Of a stretch of DNA of 38,060 bases, positions 18,935-26,238 are shown in pieces. The DNA comes from Acidobacteriota bacterium. Its GTDB lineage: Bacteria > Acidobacteriota > Terriglobia > Terriglobales > Acidobacteriaceae. Position 1 is the stretch's first letter, and every line of letters starts with the position of its first letter. The notes beneath the pieces are model-generated. The model saw only the letters and a program-made list of their open reading frames with translations. It was not told where the DNA came from and made no database searches. Position numbers and translations under genes: made by a program. The stretch spans positions 1 through 38,060 of the forward strand of contig JAKBHH010000029.1 of the NCBI GenBank assembly GCA_021836865.1, given 5' to 3'.

Positions 18935-20368
18935 TCACTGAATACCCAGATCGGAGAGCACCTTCGGCTTGGACTCATCGACGGCCAGCAGGTTGTGACA
19001 CACCGCGCAATCCTGCGGGATCGCGGTTCCATCCTTCGCAGTGTGGTCGCCATCGTGGCAGCGGAAACAGCCCGGATAGCTCATGTGCCCAATGTGATTC
19101 GGATGCGTCCCCCATGTCACCTTCATGCCGGGAAAGACGTTTTGACTGTAAAGAAGCGCCAGTTCCTTGCCCGCCTTGTTTACCAGATCGGCCTGCGCGC
19201 TCAGCACTGCGGGATCGCTGGTGCGATAGAACGCCTCAAGCTGCGCGGGAATCTGCGCACTGGCCTCGGCCTGGCTGGAGTAGCTGGCCTTCAGCAGCGT
19301 CAAACCCTCTTTGTGAATCCAGGGGAGGGTGGCGTTGATTGCTCCATCGGCCATCGCCCGGTTGATCGCTTCCTCCGCAGTGACAAAGGTATGCGCGGCG
19401 CGATTGTGGCAATCAATGCAATCCATCACCCGGCGATCGCCCTGCGGCATCCTGCCGTTCAAAGCGGAAGCAGCGTAGACCGTATCCGAGCCATCCGCGT
19501 TGCGCCGCTGCACCCAGGGTATGCTGGTGCGCGAGGTGTCTGTGGCGATGTACTCGATGTGCCCCAGATGGACGCCGTGGATGCCGGTCAGATGCGAAAG
19601 ACCATCTAGTCCGCCCAGGTGCAGGACCAGCACCGTCTGCGTCTCGCTGTTCTGTTCATCGTCGGCAAAGCTGGACTTGACCAGCAGTTTCTCCCCCACA
19701 AAGCGCGCCGGGGTGTGGCAGCCTTCACAGATGATGCGCGCCGGACGTAGATTCTGCACCGGCGAGGGAATCGGGGTCGGATAGCGATGCAGCGCTACTT
19801 CAAAAAGCTGCTTGGAGCCGTCTACCTTGGCCGCGAAGTAAGACTCCGCCCCGGAACCGATATGGCAATCCACGCAGTCCACGTGCGAGTGCGGCGAAAT
19901 CTTATAGGCCGTGTACTCCGGATGCATCACGTGGCAGGACTGGCCGCAAAACTGCGGCGAATCCATGTACGATGCGCCACGATAACTGGCCACCGAAACA
20001 ATCATCAGATTGACGATCGTCGCCACCAGCACAATATCCAATCCGTGCCGGAAGATGCGATCGTTCAGATCGACCTTCGGGTATGTGGCCGGAATCTTTC
20101 CCGCAATCAGCAACGCCTTGCGCCGTATGTATACGCCGATTGGGATCAGCACCAGCCCCAGCACAAACAGCGCCGGCAAAATCAGGTAGAAGATGATTCC
20201 CAGGTATGGGTTGTCGTTCGGACGTCCGAACAACTCCATCACCCAATACCCGATCATGATGACGCCGGAGGCGGTGGTTACGGCGCCGCCGGCCAGGCTG
20301 ATGGGATTGTTGCCGAAAAACAGCGCCGGGCGCACCCAGTGCTCTCGAAATCTCAACAAAAATGGCAT
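18935..20368 (-). CDS. NapC/NirT-type six-heme membrane cytochrome c
   Basis: A 477-residue inner-membrane cytochrome, the likely quinol dehydrogenase of the cluster. Three hydrophobic helices lie at about 24-46, 56-81 and 110-129. The periplasmic part then carries six heme sites: CGQSCH (141-146, a CX3CH spacing, followed by VMHPE as in NapC/NrfH first hemes), CVDCH (165-169), CEGCH (214-218), CIDCH (317-321), CFRCH (434-438) and CAVCH (454-458). CymA/NapC proteins have one helix and four hemes, so this is larger and closer in layout to the Geobacter ImcH type. The ATG at 20368 follows GGGAG by 4 bases; the longer frame adds a basic, unrelated stretch. It is the last gene of the electron-transfer operon and is followed by a terminator. 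Confidence 0.92.
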   Translation of the reverse strand: MPFLLRFREHWVRPALFFGNNPISLAGGAVTTASGVIMIGYWVMELFGRPNDNPYLGIIFYLILPALFVLGLVLIPIGVYIRRKALLIAGKIPATYPKVDLNDRIFRHGLDIVLVATIVNLMIVSVASYRGASYMDSPQFCGQSCHVMHPEYTAYKISPHSHVDCVDCHIGSGAESYFAAKVDGSKQLFEVALHRYPTPIPSPVQNLRPARIICEGCHTPARFVGEKLLVKSSFADDEQNSETQTVLVLHLGGLDGLSHLTGIHGVHLGHIEYIATDTSRTSIPWVQRRNADGSDTVYAASALNGRMPQGDRRVMDCIDCHNRAAHTFVTAEEAINRAMADGAINATLPWIHKEGLTLLKASYSSQAEASAQIPAQLEAFYRTSDPAVLSAQADLVNKAGKELALLYSQNVFPGMKVTWGTHPNHIGHMSYPGCFRCHDGDHTAKDGTAIPQDCAVCHNLLAVDESKPKVLSDLGIQ

Positions 20369-20392
20369 GATGCTCCCGACTCCAGAATGAAT

Positions 20393-20414
20393 GGCCCGCC
20401 GGCTTCGGCGGGCC
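20393..20414 (-). terminator. Intercistronic GC-rich hairpin between cytochrome c and NapC-type gene
   Basis: GGCCCGCCG (20393-20401) and CGGCGGGCC (20406-20414) form a perfect 9-bp stem with a 4-base loop, 13 bases after the cytochrome c stop. On the minus strand ATTCATTCT follows, only partly U-rich. It could attenuate transcription or protect the upstream mRNA. Confidence 0.45.
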
Positions 20415-20426
20415 TCTTCGTGCACC

Positions 20427-20744
20427 CTACTTCAAAGTTCGGAAGTAAGCCACCGCGTCCTTCATTTGCGTATCGGAAAGTCCCGTAATCGCCTTCATCT
20501 TTCCTTTGCCGTTCTTGACCGCTGCAAGCATCTGCTCGGTCGAGAGCTTTTTGATTTCAGGATCGGATGCGGGCTTGATGCCCATCATCTTGGCCATCGC
20601 GGGGTTGGGCGTGCCATTCACGCCGTGGCACATCTGGCACTTGGATTTGTAAGCAGCCTCACCCGCGGACTGGGCAAAGCTCGCGGAACCGGCAAGACTT
20701 ACCGTCGCCGCCAGCACCGCCAGAGTTCGAATCGCTTTCGTCAT
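20427..20744 (-). CDS. Periplasmic monoheme cytochrome c
   Basis: A 105-residue class I cytochrome c. A Sec signal peptide ends near ASFAQ (cleavage around residue 24). The heme is bound at CQMCH (36-40), and Met83 in GKMKAITGLS is the likely distal ligand, followed by the C-terminal helix DAVAYFRTLK. It should shuttle electrons in the periplasm between the inner-membrane NapC-type cytochrome encoded next and the decaheme/porin conduit encoded upstream. The start ATG has AGGAG at ideal spacing. A decayed copy of the same type of gene lies just upstream at 20875-21018. Confidence 0.95.
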   Translation of the reverse strand: MTKAIRTLAVLAATVSLAGSASFAQSAGEAAYKSKCQMCHGVNGTPNPAMAKMMGIKPASDPEIKKLSTEQMLAAVKNGKGKMKAITGLSDTQMKDAVAYFRTLK

Positions 20745-20874
20745 TGTTTAGCTCCTTCTACGTTTCTGCAGCTGAAGATCACTGAAAACTTCATTCGCGC
20801 GGCATTCTTGCGGGCGCCCCACCTGAATCAGTGCCTATGGACGACGGCGTCCGATTGCCGCAATTCCACTTGCG

Positions 20875-21018
20875 CTACTTCAGAAAAGTGCGGAAATAGA
20901 CTACCACGTCCTTGATCTGCGCATCGGTCAGCTTGTCCTTGTACGGCTGCATCTTGCCCATCCCGTCGCGGACAGCGCCGATCATCTTTGCCGCGGTGAG
21001 CCCATTTCAGCTCCGGAA
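20875..21018 (-). pseudogene. Decayed cytochrome c fragment
   Basis: The minus strand encodes LTAAKMIGAVRDGMGKM then QPYKDKLTDAQIKDVVVYF and RTFLK followed by TAG, clearly the C-terminal half of a class I cytochrome c. It aligns with LSTEQM...GKM...YFRTLK of the intact gene downstream. Just before it is an in-frame TGA; in another frame the bases read PELK, matching DPEIKK of the intact protein, so a frameshift is likely. The signal peptide and the CXXCH half are missing. It sits between the porin hairpin and the intact cytochrome gene, so it is best explained as the remains of a tandem duplicate. Confidence 0.7.
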
Positions 21019-21021
21019 CCA

Positions 21022-21042
21022 CCCCTCTTCAGTGAAGAGGGG
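21022..21042 (-). terminator. Hairpin directly after the porin gene
   Basis: CCCCTCTTCA (21022-21031) and TGAAGAGGGG (21033-21042) form a perfect inverted repeat around one base (a 9-bp stem with a 3-base loop in RNA). It starts 12 bases after the porin stop. On the minus strand it is followed by TGGTTCC, so termination is probably partial. Confidence 0.5.
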
Positions 21043-21054
21043 CGGCGCCTGTGC

Positions 21055-23640
21055 TTAGAACTCGTAGTGCATACTGAGCACCACATTGTTGGCATGGAAG
21101 TTCCGGGGTGCGGTCGCACCCCATGCAGGCCCATTCAGTGCGGTCGGCAATCCCGCGAGACTGGCAGAGTTGCATGGAATAACTGGCACCGTCGGATTCG
21201 TCGGCGTCGGATTCGAGGTACTGCAATAGGCAGCGCCCGAAGGTCCACCTTCGCCGTATCCGAAGAAGTTGTACTCTGCCTTCCAGATCAGTCCCTGATG
21301 GACAGTCCAGGACAGATCCACATAGGGAGACTGATAGGTAGATACGAGCGATCCGTTCACGTCGCGGGAGTCGTTAAAGAACCGGCTTCCGTTGACGGAG
21401 CTGATCCGGTAGCCTATGTCGGAATGTACCCGCGCGCTGGGAGACAGCATGACTGCTGCCGACCCATCCTGCGTCGGGGCATCCGTAAAGTCCTGCACCG
21501 GTCCAAACTCGTAGTAATTGGTAAACAACACCGACGCGCCAGGACACATTGCGCCGTTGGGCGGCGCAGCACCGGGAAGCGTCGGGCTGGAAGCGGCGTC
21601 ATAGCAGATATTGGTCGTTGTGTAGACGTCGCTATAGGAATAGTGAAGATCAAGCCCATAATGCTCGTTGGGCGTCAGGGTTGCTCCAAAACTGCCAACG
21701 CGCGTATGGTCTTTGTGGTTCAGCGGACCGTCGTAGGTCGCGCCGGTCAACGTGTTCTCGTTTGTGTTATTGTGCCGCTCCAGATCGTTGAAGGCTCCGG
21801 AGAGCGTGGCCCAAGGCCTGGGTTTGTACAGAGTGTGCACACGATAGTGCTGCAACTGCCGTGGCGCAACAGGAGTAAAGACATTATCGGCGTACGCAAT
21901 TTCGGCACTGCCGTTGAGCGTCCAGTTATTCGTCGGCCGCAGCGCCGCGGTAAAGATGCCGCCCTGCTCGTTGATGCTCACCGTTCCGTTCGTCGTTGCA
22001 CCCACGGCAAGTGGCGCGTTATGCGGAATCCCTTCGCCGATCTGGTGCGTGCGATACCGATAGGTGAGCGAGAAGCTCGCGCGAGACGAGGCATCCCAGG
22101 TCACAATGAAGTTGTTGATGACAAATCTCTGGCCGAGGTAGTCCGGTAGAGGCGTACCAACCTTTCCACTCCCTTCCAGCGTACTGGCCCCTGCCGCGGC
22201 TGTTGCCGATGTCAGGCCGGTGTAGTTGATGGTCTCGTTGCCGGCCGTAGCCGGGGTAGACTGCGACACCTCGCTGGTCATGGTCGCCGTCCCCGGCTGA
22301 TGCTCTGTCCAGTAGTTCACCTGGTCGGCGATGCTGACGCTCCTGGAGGCCTTCCAGACCACACCATAGTCGGCTGCCACCACCGCGCGCTTGGCTGAAG
22401 CTGTGGCGGTAATCGACTGCGCACGCAGAGTCTTGTTCAGTCCCTGGAAGCTGTCGTAGTAGTTGGGCAGGTTCATGTTGGCCTGGGTATACCGGAAATC
22501 TCCGTCCATCGAAATATTCCGGATACTCGAGCTCTGCATGCGGAAGATCTCCGTCGGCAGCAGAACCCGCGTGGGCTGGGTGCGTGTATAGCTGGTCAAT
22601 ACAGCGCAAGCCGCATTCACCACCGGCAAGCCGCCCGGCGTCTGAGGCGCAGAGAGCAGCGGCGAAGCGCCCACGCTGTTTGCGTTACAGGAGGCGGCTG
22701 AGTAGGGTGTGAGGTTGAAATAGCTGGCAAGAAGCGCGACAGGCGTTCCGTCTGCCTCCTGCACGTTAAAGGAGCTCGGGTCGGCCATGAAGTACGAGTC
22801 GCCTTTGTAATGATCGACCTGTTCCTCAAACGTGAGCTTGGTATCCGCGAACGGCTTCCAGTCGATGGCCCCAGTGAAATCGTCGGTGCTGTTGCGCTGA
22901 AATTCCTGAAGAAGAATGGCGTATGATCCGGCGATTTGATAACCACTGGGCGTCAGAGACGGCCCCTGCATGATGTTCTGCGAATACGCAAACCGGTAAG
23001 TCACCTTGGATACCGGAAAGAGAGTCAGACTGGTATCCGTCATCCGGCGAACCGTGTTGAAAAGGAATGGAGACTGATTCACCTGCGGCCACGCAAAGCT
23101 TCCCGTGGGCGCGCCGGCGGGTCCGATAGGAATGGATTGTCCACCCGGGACATTGGGATTACCCAGCAGATCGTAGTCGAAATACTGCCGGTCTCGACGG
23201 AACATGCCCGAGAACTCATAAATCTTGTTCTTCGAAATGTCCATCTTCGTCAGGTTATTCGGGTCGCCTCCGTAGCCGTTGCTGAAGGCCTGAAGGTCGT
23301 CGAAGAGCGGATGCTTGTTTCCCGGCAGAGCATGCAGATCGAATGTCTGGCCGAGTAGACGCGGACCAGTCTGCAGGTTTACGAGCGAGTCGTACATCGC
23401 TCTGCTGCCGGTCAGTCCAGCCATGCGGCCGCCAACATCCACGCTGGAGTGGGCGGAGTATCCATTCGGCACGGACATCTGTGCGGATGGAGCTTGCATC
23501 TGATCAGCCGGCCCTTGCGCAATGGCAATGCCCGGCATCACCCATAAAGCAGCGACTCCTAGAGCCAAGGCGCAACGCCTGCTCCTCCCTCTGGGAGGCT
23601 GATGCTTGGAGTGCGTGTAACACAAACCTATGATCCTCAT
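21055..23640 (-). CDS. MtrB/PioB-like outer-membrane beta-barrel porin
   Basis: An 861-residue protein with a basic n-region and Sec signal ending AIAQ (about residue 42). The rest alternates polar and hydrophobic residues as in a large beta barrel and ends in the outer-membrane signature with terminal Phe (MHYEF). Near the N-terminus VDVGGRMAGLTGS followed by YDSLVNLQTGPRL resembles the start of MtrB/PioB decaheme-associated proteins, and the gene follows a ten-heme MtrA/DmsE-like cytochrome, which would sit inside the barrel. It is longer than MtrB (about 700) and PioB (about 800). I see no CXXC near the N-terminus; six Cys occur in long, probably surface, loops. The ATG at 23640 follows GAGG at good spacing. 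Confidence 0.82.
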   Translation of the reverse strand: MRIIGLCYTHSKHQPPRGRSRRCALALGVAALWVMPGIAIAQGPADQMQAPSAQMSVPNGYSAHSSVDVGGRMAGLTGSRAMYDSLVNLQTGPRLLGQTFDLHALPGNKHPLFDDLQAFSNGYGGDPNNLTKMDISKNKIYEFSGMFRRDRQYFDYDLLGNPNVPGGQSIPIGPAGAPTGSFAWPQVNQSPFLFNTVRRMTDTSLTLFPVSKVTYRFAYSQNIMQGPSLTPSGYQIAGSYAILLQEFQRNSTDDFTGAIDWKPFADTKLTFEEQVDHYKGDSYFMADPSSFNVQEADGTPVALLASYFNLTPYSAASCNANSVGASPLLSAPQTPGGLPVVNAACAVLTSYTRTQPTRVLLPTEIFRMQSSSIRNISMDGDFRYTQANMNLPNYYDSFQGLNKTLRAQSITATASAKRAVVAADYGVVWKASRSVSIADQVNYWTEHQPGTATMTSEVSQSTPATAGNETINYTGLTSATAAAGASTLEGSGKVGTPLPDYLGQRFVINNFIVTWDASSRASFSLTYRYRTHQIGEGIPHNAPLAVGATTNGTVSINEQGGIFTAALRPTNNWTLNGSAEIAYADNVFTPVAPRQLQHYRVHTLYKPRPWATLSGAFNDLERHNNTNENTLTGATYDGPLNHKDHTRVGSFGATLTPNEHYGLDLHYSYSDVYTTTNICYDAASSPTLPGAAPPNGAMCPGASVLFTNYYEFGPVQDFTDAPTQDGSAAVMLSPSARVHSDIGYRISSVNGSRFFNDSRDVNGSLVSTYQSPYVDLSWTVHQGLIWKAEYNFFGYGEGGPSGAAYCSTSNPTPTNPTVPVIPCNSASLAGLPTALNGPAWGATAPRNFHANNVVLSMHYEF

Positions 23641-23755
23641 ATGAAGCCTCACTTGATCACCTCGCTCAACCCATGGACCGTGAACCCGTGTGCGAAGTAG
23701 GCACGGGATCCGGGCCGCGCCGTCCCAAAAGGATGGGCGACGCAGCGCAGCCAAA

Positions 23756-24751
23756 CTACCTCAGGAACGCCGCATTGATGTTCGAGCCATGGATATAGGT
23801 GTGGCAGCTGGTGCAGGGCGCCAGTTCCGCCGATCCCTTGCCCATGCCGTGAACCGTTCCTGCCGCGACAGGACTGTGGCATTGGTTGCAGAGCACATTG
23901 ATGTTCGGCATGTTCAGCAACCGCGCATTCTGTGAACCGTGCGGAGTGTGGCATGCCAAGCATCCCTCGGCCTTTACCGGAGCATGCTCATACACAAACG
24001 GCCCACGCACATCCGTGTGGCATTTCGTGCAGATCGCGTTCTGATCGACAGTCGACTTCAGGTTGTTGGGCAAATAGGTGCCGTGAACGTCATGGCAGTC
24101 GTTGCACTGGATCAGGCCTTCATTCACCCTGTGATGAAACGGCATGTCGAACGACGGCTTCACATCGGTGTGGCACTGGAAGCAGAGCTGCGGTTGCGAG
24201 GCCTTGAGCAGGTGCTCGGGCGCCTTGCTGTCGTGTATGCTGTGGCAGCTCACGCAACTGACGTTGGCCTTCGCGTGCGGTGAGCGCTCGAAGTTCGGAT
24301 GCGTGCCCGCGTGGCAGCCGAGACACTTTGCATCCACATCCTTGGCAGAGGCTTCCTTCGGGCTGAAGATTTTGCTTTTGTCTCCGCCCGCATCTACGTG
24401 CGCCTTGCCAGCGCCGTGACAGTCTTCGCAGGTGACCGCGGAGCCGTTATGTTTCTGAGCAAGCGTTGAGTGCGGATTGGATGCGAAGTTCTTTGATTGC
24501 GCCTCGTGGCAGGTCGCGCATACATCCGCGCCCACGAACTCGGCAGGTGTAGTTTGCTTGGTCTGCGTGTCAGCAGGTTTTGCCCCCTTTGCGGGTGCTG
24601 CCATCGCCGGAACGCACAATGCAATCGCGCCCAGTAACAGCATCCAACCAGCTCGCAGTCCCAGTCTGTTTCGCGGAACCGCATGGTTCCGTAGTCGCGT
24701 TACAGGCCACTCTTTCTTATGCATGGAAAATACCACCTTATCTGCCCTCAT
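23756..24751 (-). CDS. Decaheme cytochrome c, MtrA/DmsE family
   Basis: A 331-residue protein, the length of MtrA (about 333), with a signal peptide core LLLGAIALCVPAMA. Ten CXXCH sites run along the mature chain: CATCH 78, CEDCH 108, CLGCH 143, CVSCH 166, CFQCH 190, CNDCH 216, CTKCH 241, CLACH 264, CNQCH 288 and CTSCH 313 (first residue given). The end, CTSCHTYIHGSN, is the typical MtrA/DmsE finish. Such proteins form a heme wire inside an MtrB-type barrel and carry electrons across the outer membrane. The ATG at 24751 was chosen for its GAGGAGA site; ATG 24724 with AAGGTGG is an alternative. It is first in the operon, 115 bases before the porin. Confidence 0.94.
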   Translation of the reverse strand: MRADKVVFSMHKKEWPVTRLRNHAVPRNRLGLRAGWMLLLGAIALCVPAMAAPAKGAKPADTQTKQTTPAEFVGADVCATCHEAQSKNFASNPHSTLAQKHNGSAVTCEDCHGAGKAHVDAGGDKSKIFSPKEASAKDVDAKCLGCHAGTHPNFERSPHAKANVSCVSCHSIHDSKAPEHLLKASQPQLCFQCHTDVKPSFDMPFHHRVNEGLIQCNDCHDVHGTYLPNNLKSTVDQNAICTKCHTDVRGPFVYEHAPVKAEGCLACHTPHGSQNARLLNMPNINVLCNQCHSPVAAGTVHGMGKGSAELAPCTSCHTYIHGSNINAAFLR

Positions 24752-24993
24752 TGCGTATCTCCTCAATCGCCTGCCCCTTGCGTCAGCGATCGGCGGTCAA
24801 GCAAGCCAACTCTCTCACGGGACCCGAGCGGTATTCGATTCTCTGACCCGTCTTGCCGAGGAAGCTACGCCGTGTGCGGAGCATCACTACATGCCCGCAA
24901 GATTACGGCTTCGTCATCTTCTGGAGCGGTGACGTTCATCACAGGCTAGAAAACTGCAGGTGTTTGTCGCGACGGTCTCATCCGATTGCGACT

Positions 24994-25010
24994 TGCGGGC
25001 AACGCCCGCA
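24994..25010. promoter_or_regulatory. Inverted repeat upstream of the decaheme gene
   Basis: TGCGGGC (24994-25000) and GCCCGCA (25004-25010) form a perfect 7-bp repeat around AAC. Its position, about 250 bases from the decaheme start, fits either an operator or an RNA hairpin in a long leader. No U-run follows on either strand. Confidence 0.3.
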
Positions 25011-25249
25011 CACACAGACGACCACCCTGGCTGAACAGCAAAGCGACCCGCGGATGCTGCTGGCGCAGCCGGCCGACCACGGTAGCTCTCGCCGATCGGC
25101 CTGGATGCTGCGCGGGGATCGCGCCGGCAAGGAATGACCTCGAACAGGCGTGAGGCCCATCACATCCCGCGCCTGACGATCTGGCACAGACTCGAAGAGA
25201 GCGAAAGTTTCGTTCCCGGAGACCGACGCGCTTCTTCTGTCAGGCGATT

Positions 25250-25265
25250 GCCCCACACATGGGGC
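25250..25265. promoter_or_regulatory. Palindrome upstream of the Crp/Fnr gene, possible operator
   Basis: GCCCCA (25250-25255), four bases, then TGGGGC (25260-25265): a perfect two-fold repeat centred about 57 bases before the regulator's start codon. The half-site/N4/half-site layout is what a Crp/Fnr dimer binds, although the bases differ from the classical boxes. Autoregulation is an inference. Confidence 0.3.
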
Positions 25266-25314
25266 GAGAGCGCGGTGAGGGAAGAGGACGCTCATCGGCG
25301 AAAGACGGGGCAAG

Positions 25315-26073
25315 ATGATGGCGGACTTAGTGACTCCTTCGGGAGCCCACCAGAAACGGCAGAAGCAAATCGCCCGGCACGCGCCCGTCGGCTGCGCTGC
25401 GTGCGCCAACCGCCGTCCCGGCTGGTTCTGCTCCCTGGGCAGCGCCGTATTGGCAGACCTCGAGCTGGCGACTTCAACCATTTCTCTTCCTGCACAGGCG
25501 TCACTGTTCTCCCAGGGCGAAGACGCGCGCTGCCTCTATCTGATCTGCAGCGGCTACCTCAAGCTCACCGCCGGCCGTCCCCAGGATAAGCAGATGATTG
25601 TGCGTGTCGCGGGGCCCGGCTCCATGCTCGGCCTCTATGCCGTGCTCTCCCACGGCGTCCATGAGGTCTCCGCCGAATCGCTGACGCCCGCGCAGTTGCG
25701 GCCTGTCGAGCGCGACCGGTTTCTTGCCTTCCTTCGCGCGCACAAAGAGGCCCAGATGCGTGCCGTGCAATGCATCTGTCAGGAATACCGATTCGCATTG
25801 CAGGATGCTTGCCGCATTGCTCTGGCCGAAACGGTCGCCGCCCGCCTGGGACGCCTGCTGTTGGAGCTGGGCCATCAGATCGGGGATCATCTTCCGAGCG
25901 GAGCGTTCCGCTTTCCCCTGTTGCTCACCCATGAAGAAATGGCCTCCATGGCCTGCACAACGCGGGAGACCGTCACACGCACTCTGGGTCAGTTTCGCAA
26001 AGAGGGTTGGATCTCGATCGAGGACGGCCTGCTGACGCTGCATGACCCAGCGCACCTGCAAACCCTCGTCTAA
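25315..26073 (+). CDS. Crp/Fnr-family transcription regulator with N-terminal cysteine cluster
   Basis: A 252-residue regulator. The N-terminus has CAACANRRPGWFC (Cys27, Cys30, Cys39), a CX2C-X8-C pattern reminiscent of the FNR iron-sulfur ligands (FNR: CX2C-X5-C plus a distant Cys). Possible fourth ligands are Cys73, Cys78, Cys153 and Cys155. A cyclic-nucleotide-binding-type beta barrel spans about 55-145, then the dimer helix, then a winged HTH at about 204-233 (LTHEEMASMACTTRETVTRTL). It is transcribed away from the decaheme-porin operon and is the obvious candidate for its oxygen- or redox-dependent control. The start is one of two adjacent ATGs at 25315/25318; the ribosome site is weak. 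Confidence 0.88.
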   Translation: MMADLVTPSGAHQKRQKQIARHAPVGCAACANRRPGWFCSLGSAVLADLELATSTISLPAQASLFSQGEDARCLYLICSGYLKLTAGRPQDKQMIVRVAGPGSMLGLYAVLSHGVHEVSAESLTPAQLRPVERDRFLAFLRAHKEAQMRAVQCICQEYRFALQDACRIALAETVAARLGRLLLELGHQIGDHLPSGAFRFPLLLTHEEMASMACTTRETVTRTLGQFRKEGWISIEDGLLTLHDPAHLQTLV

Positions 26074-26189
26074 GGCTCTCTCATTGGGAGTCCCTGGAGC
26101 ATGAACCGCCGCGGCGACGTGGGTCGGCGTCGGTGCATGGGCTGGCATCCCCGCATGGCGCCGATTCTGAATCGGCCGCCCTGTGTCCG

Positions 26190-26231
26190 GGCCTGTTGCG
26201 ATCGAGTCTCCACCCTCTCGATCGACAGGCC
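26190..26231. terminator. Bidirectional terminator hairpin
   Basis: GGCCTGT (26190-26196) and CGATCGAG (26199-26206) pair with CTCGATCG (26217-26224) and ACAGGCC (26225-26231): 15 bp with a 2-base bulge and a 10-base loop. It lies between the convergent Crp/Fnr and DUF4097 genes, 8 bases past the DUF4097 stop. A second small hairpin is at 26160-26176. Confidence 0.55.
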
Positions 26232-26238
26232 TTGAGCT

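Larger units (their letters stand above)
24752..25314. other. Divergent control region of the electron-transfer operon and the Crp/Fnr gene
   Basis: This 563-base gap must hold promoters for both sides. I see two clear inverted repeats (24994-25010 and 25250-25265, listed separately). There is no convincing TTGAT-N4-ATCAA FNR box, no TGTGA-N6-TCACA CRP box and no tRNA. No clean sigma-70 pair could be picked on either strand, which would fit an activator-dependent promoter. Confidence 0.5.

Noticed and set aside
23640..23665. TTGATCACC...TCAA near the porin start as an FNR box
   Set aside because: The half-sites are separated by 9 bases rather than the required spacing, and it lies within the operon just before a start codon.
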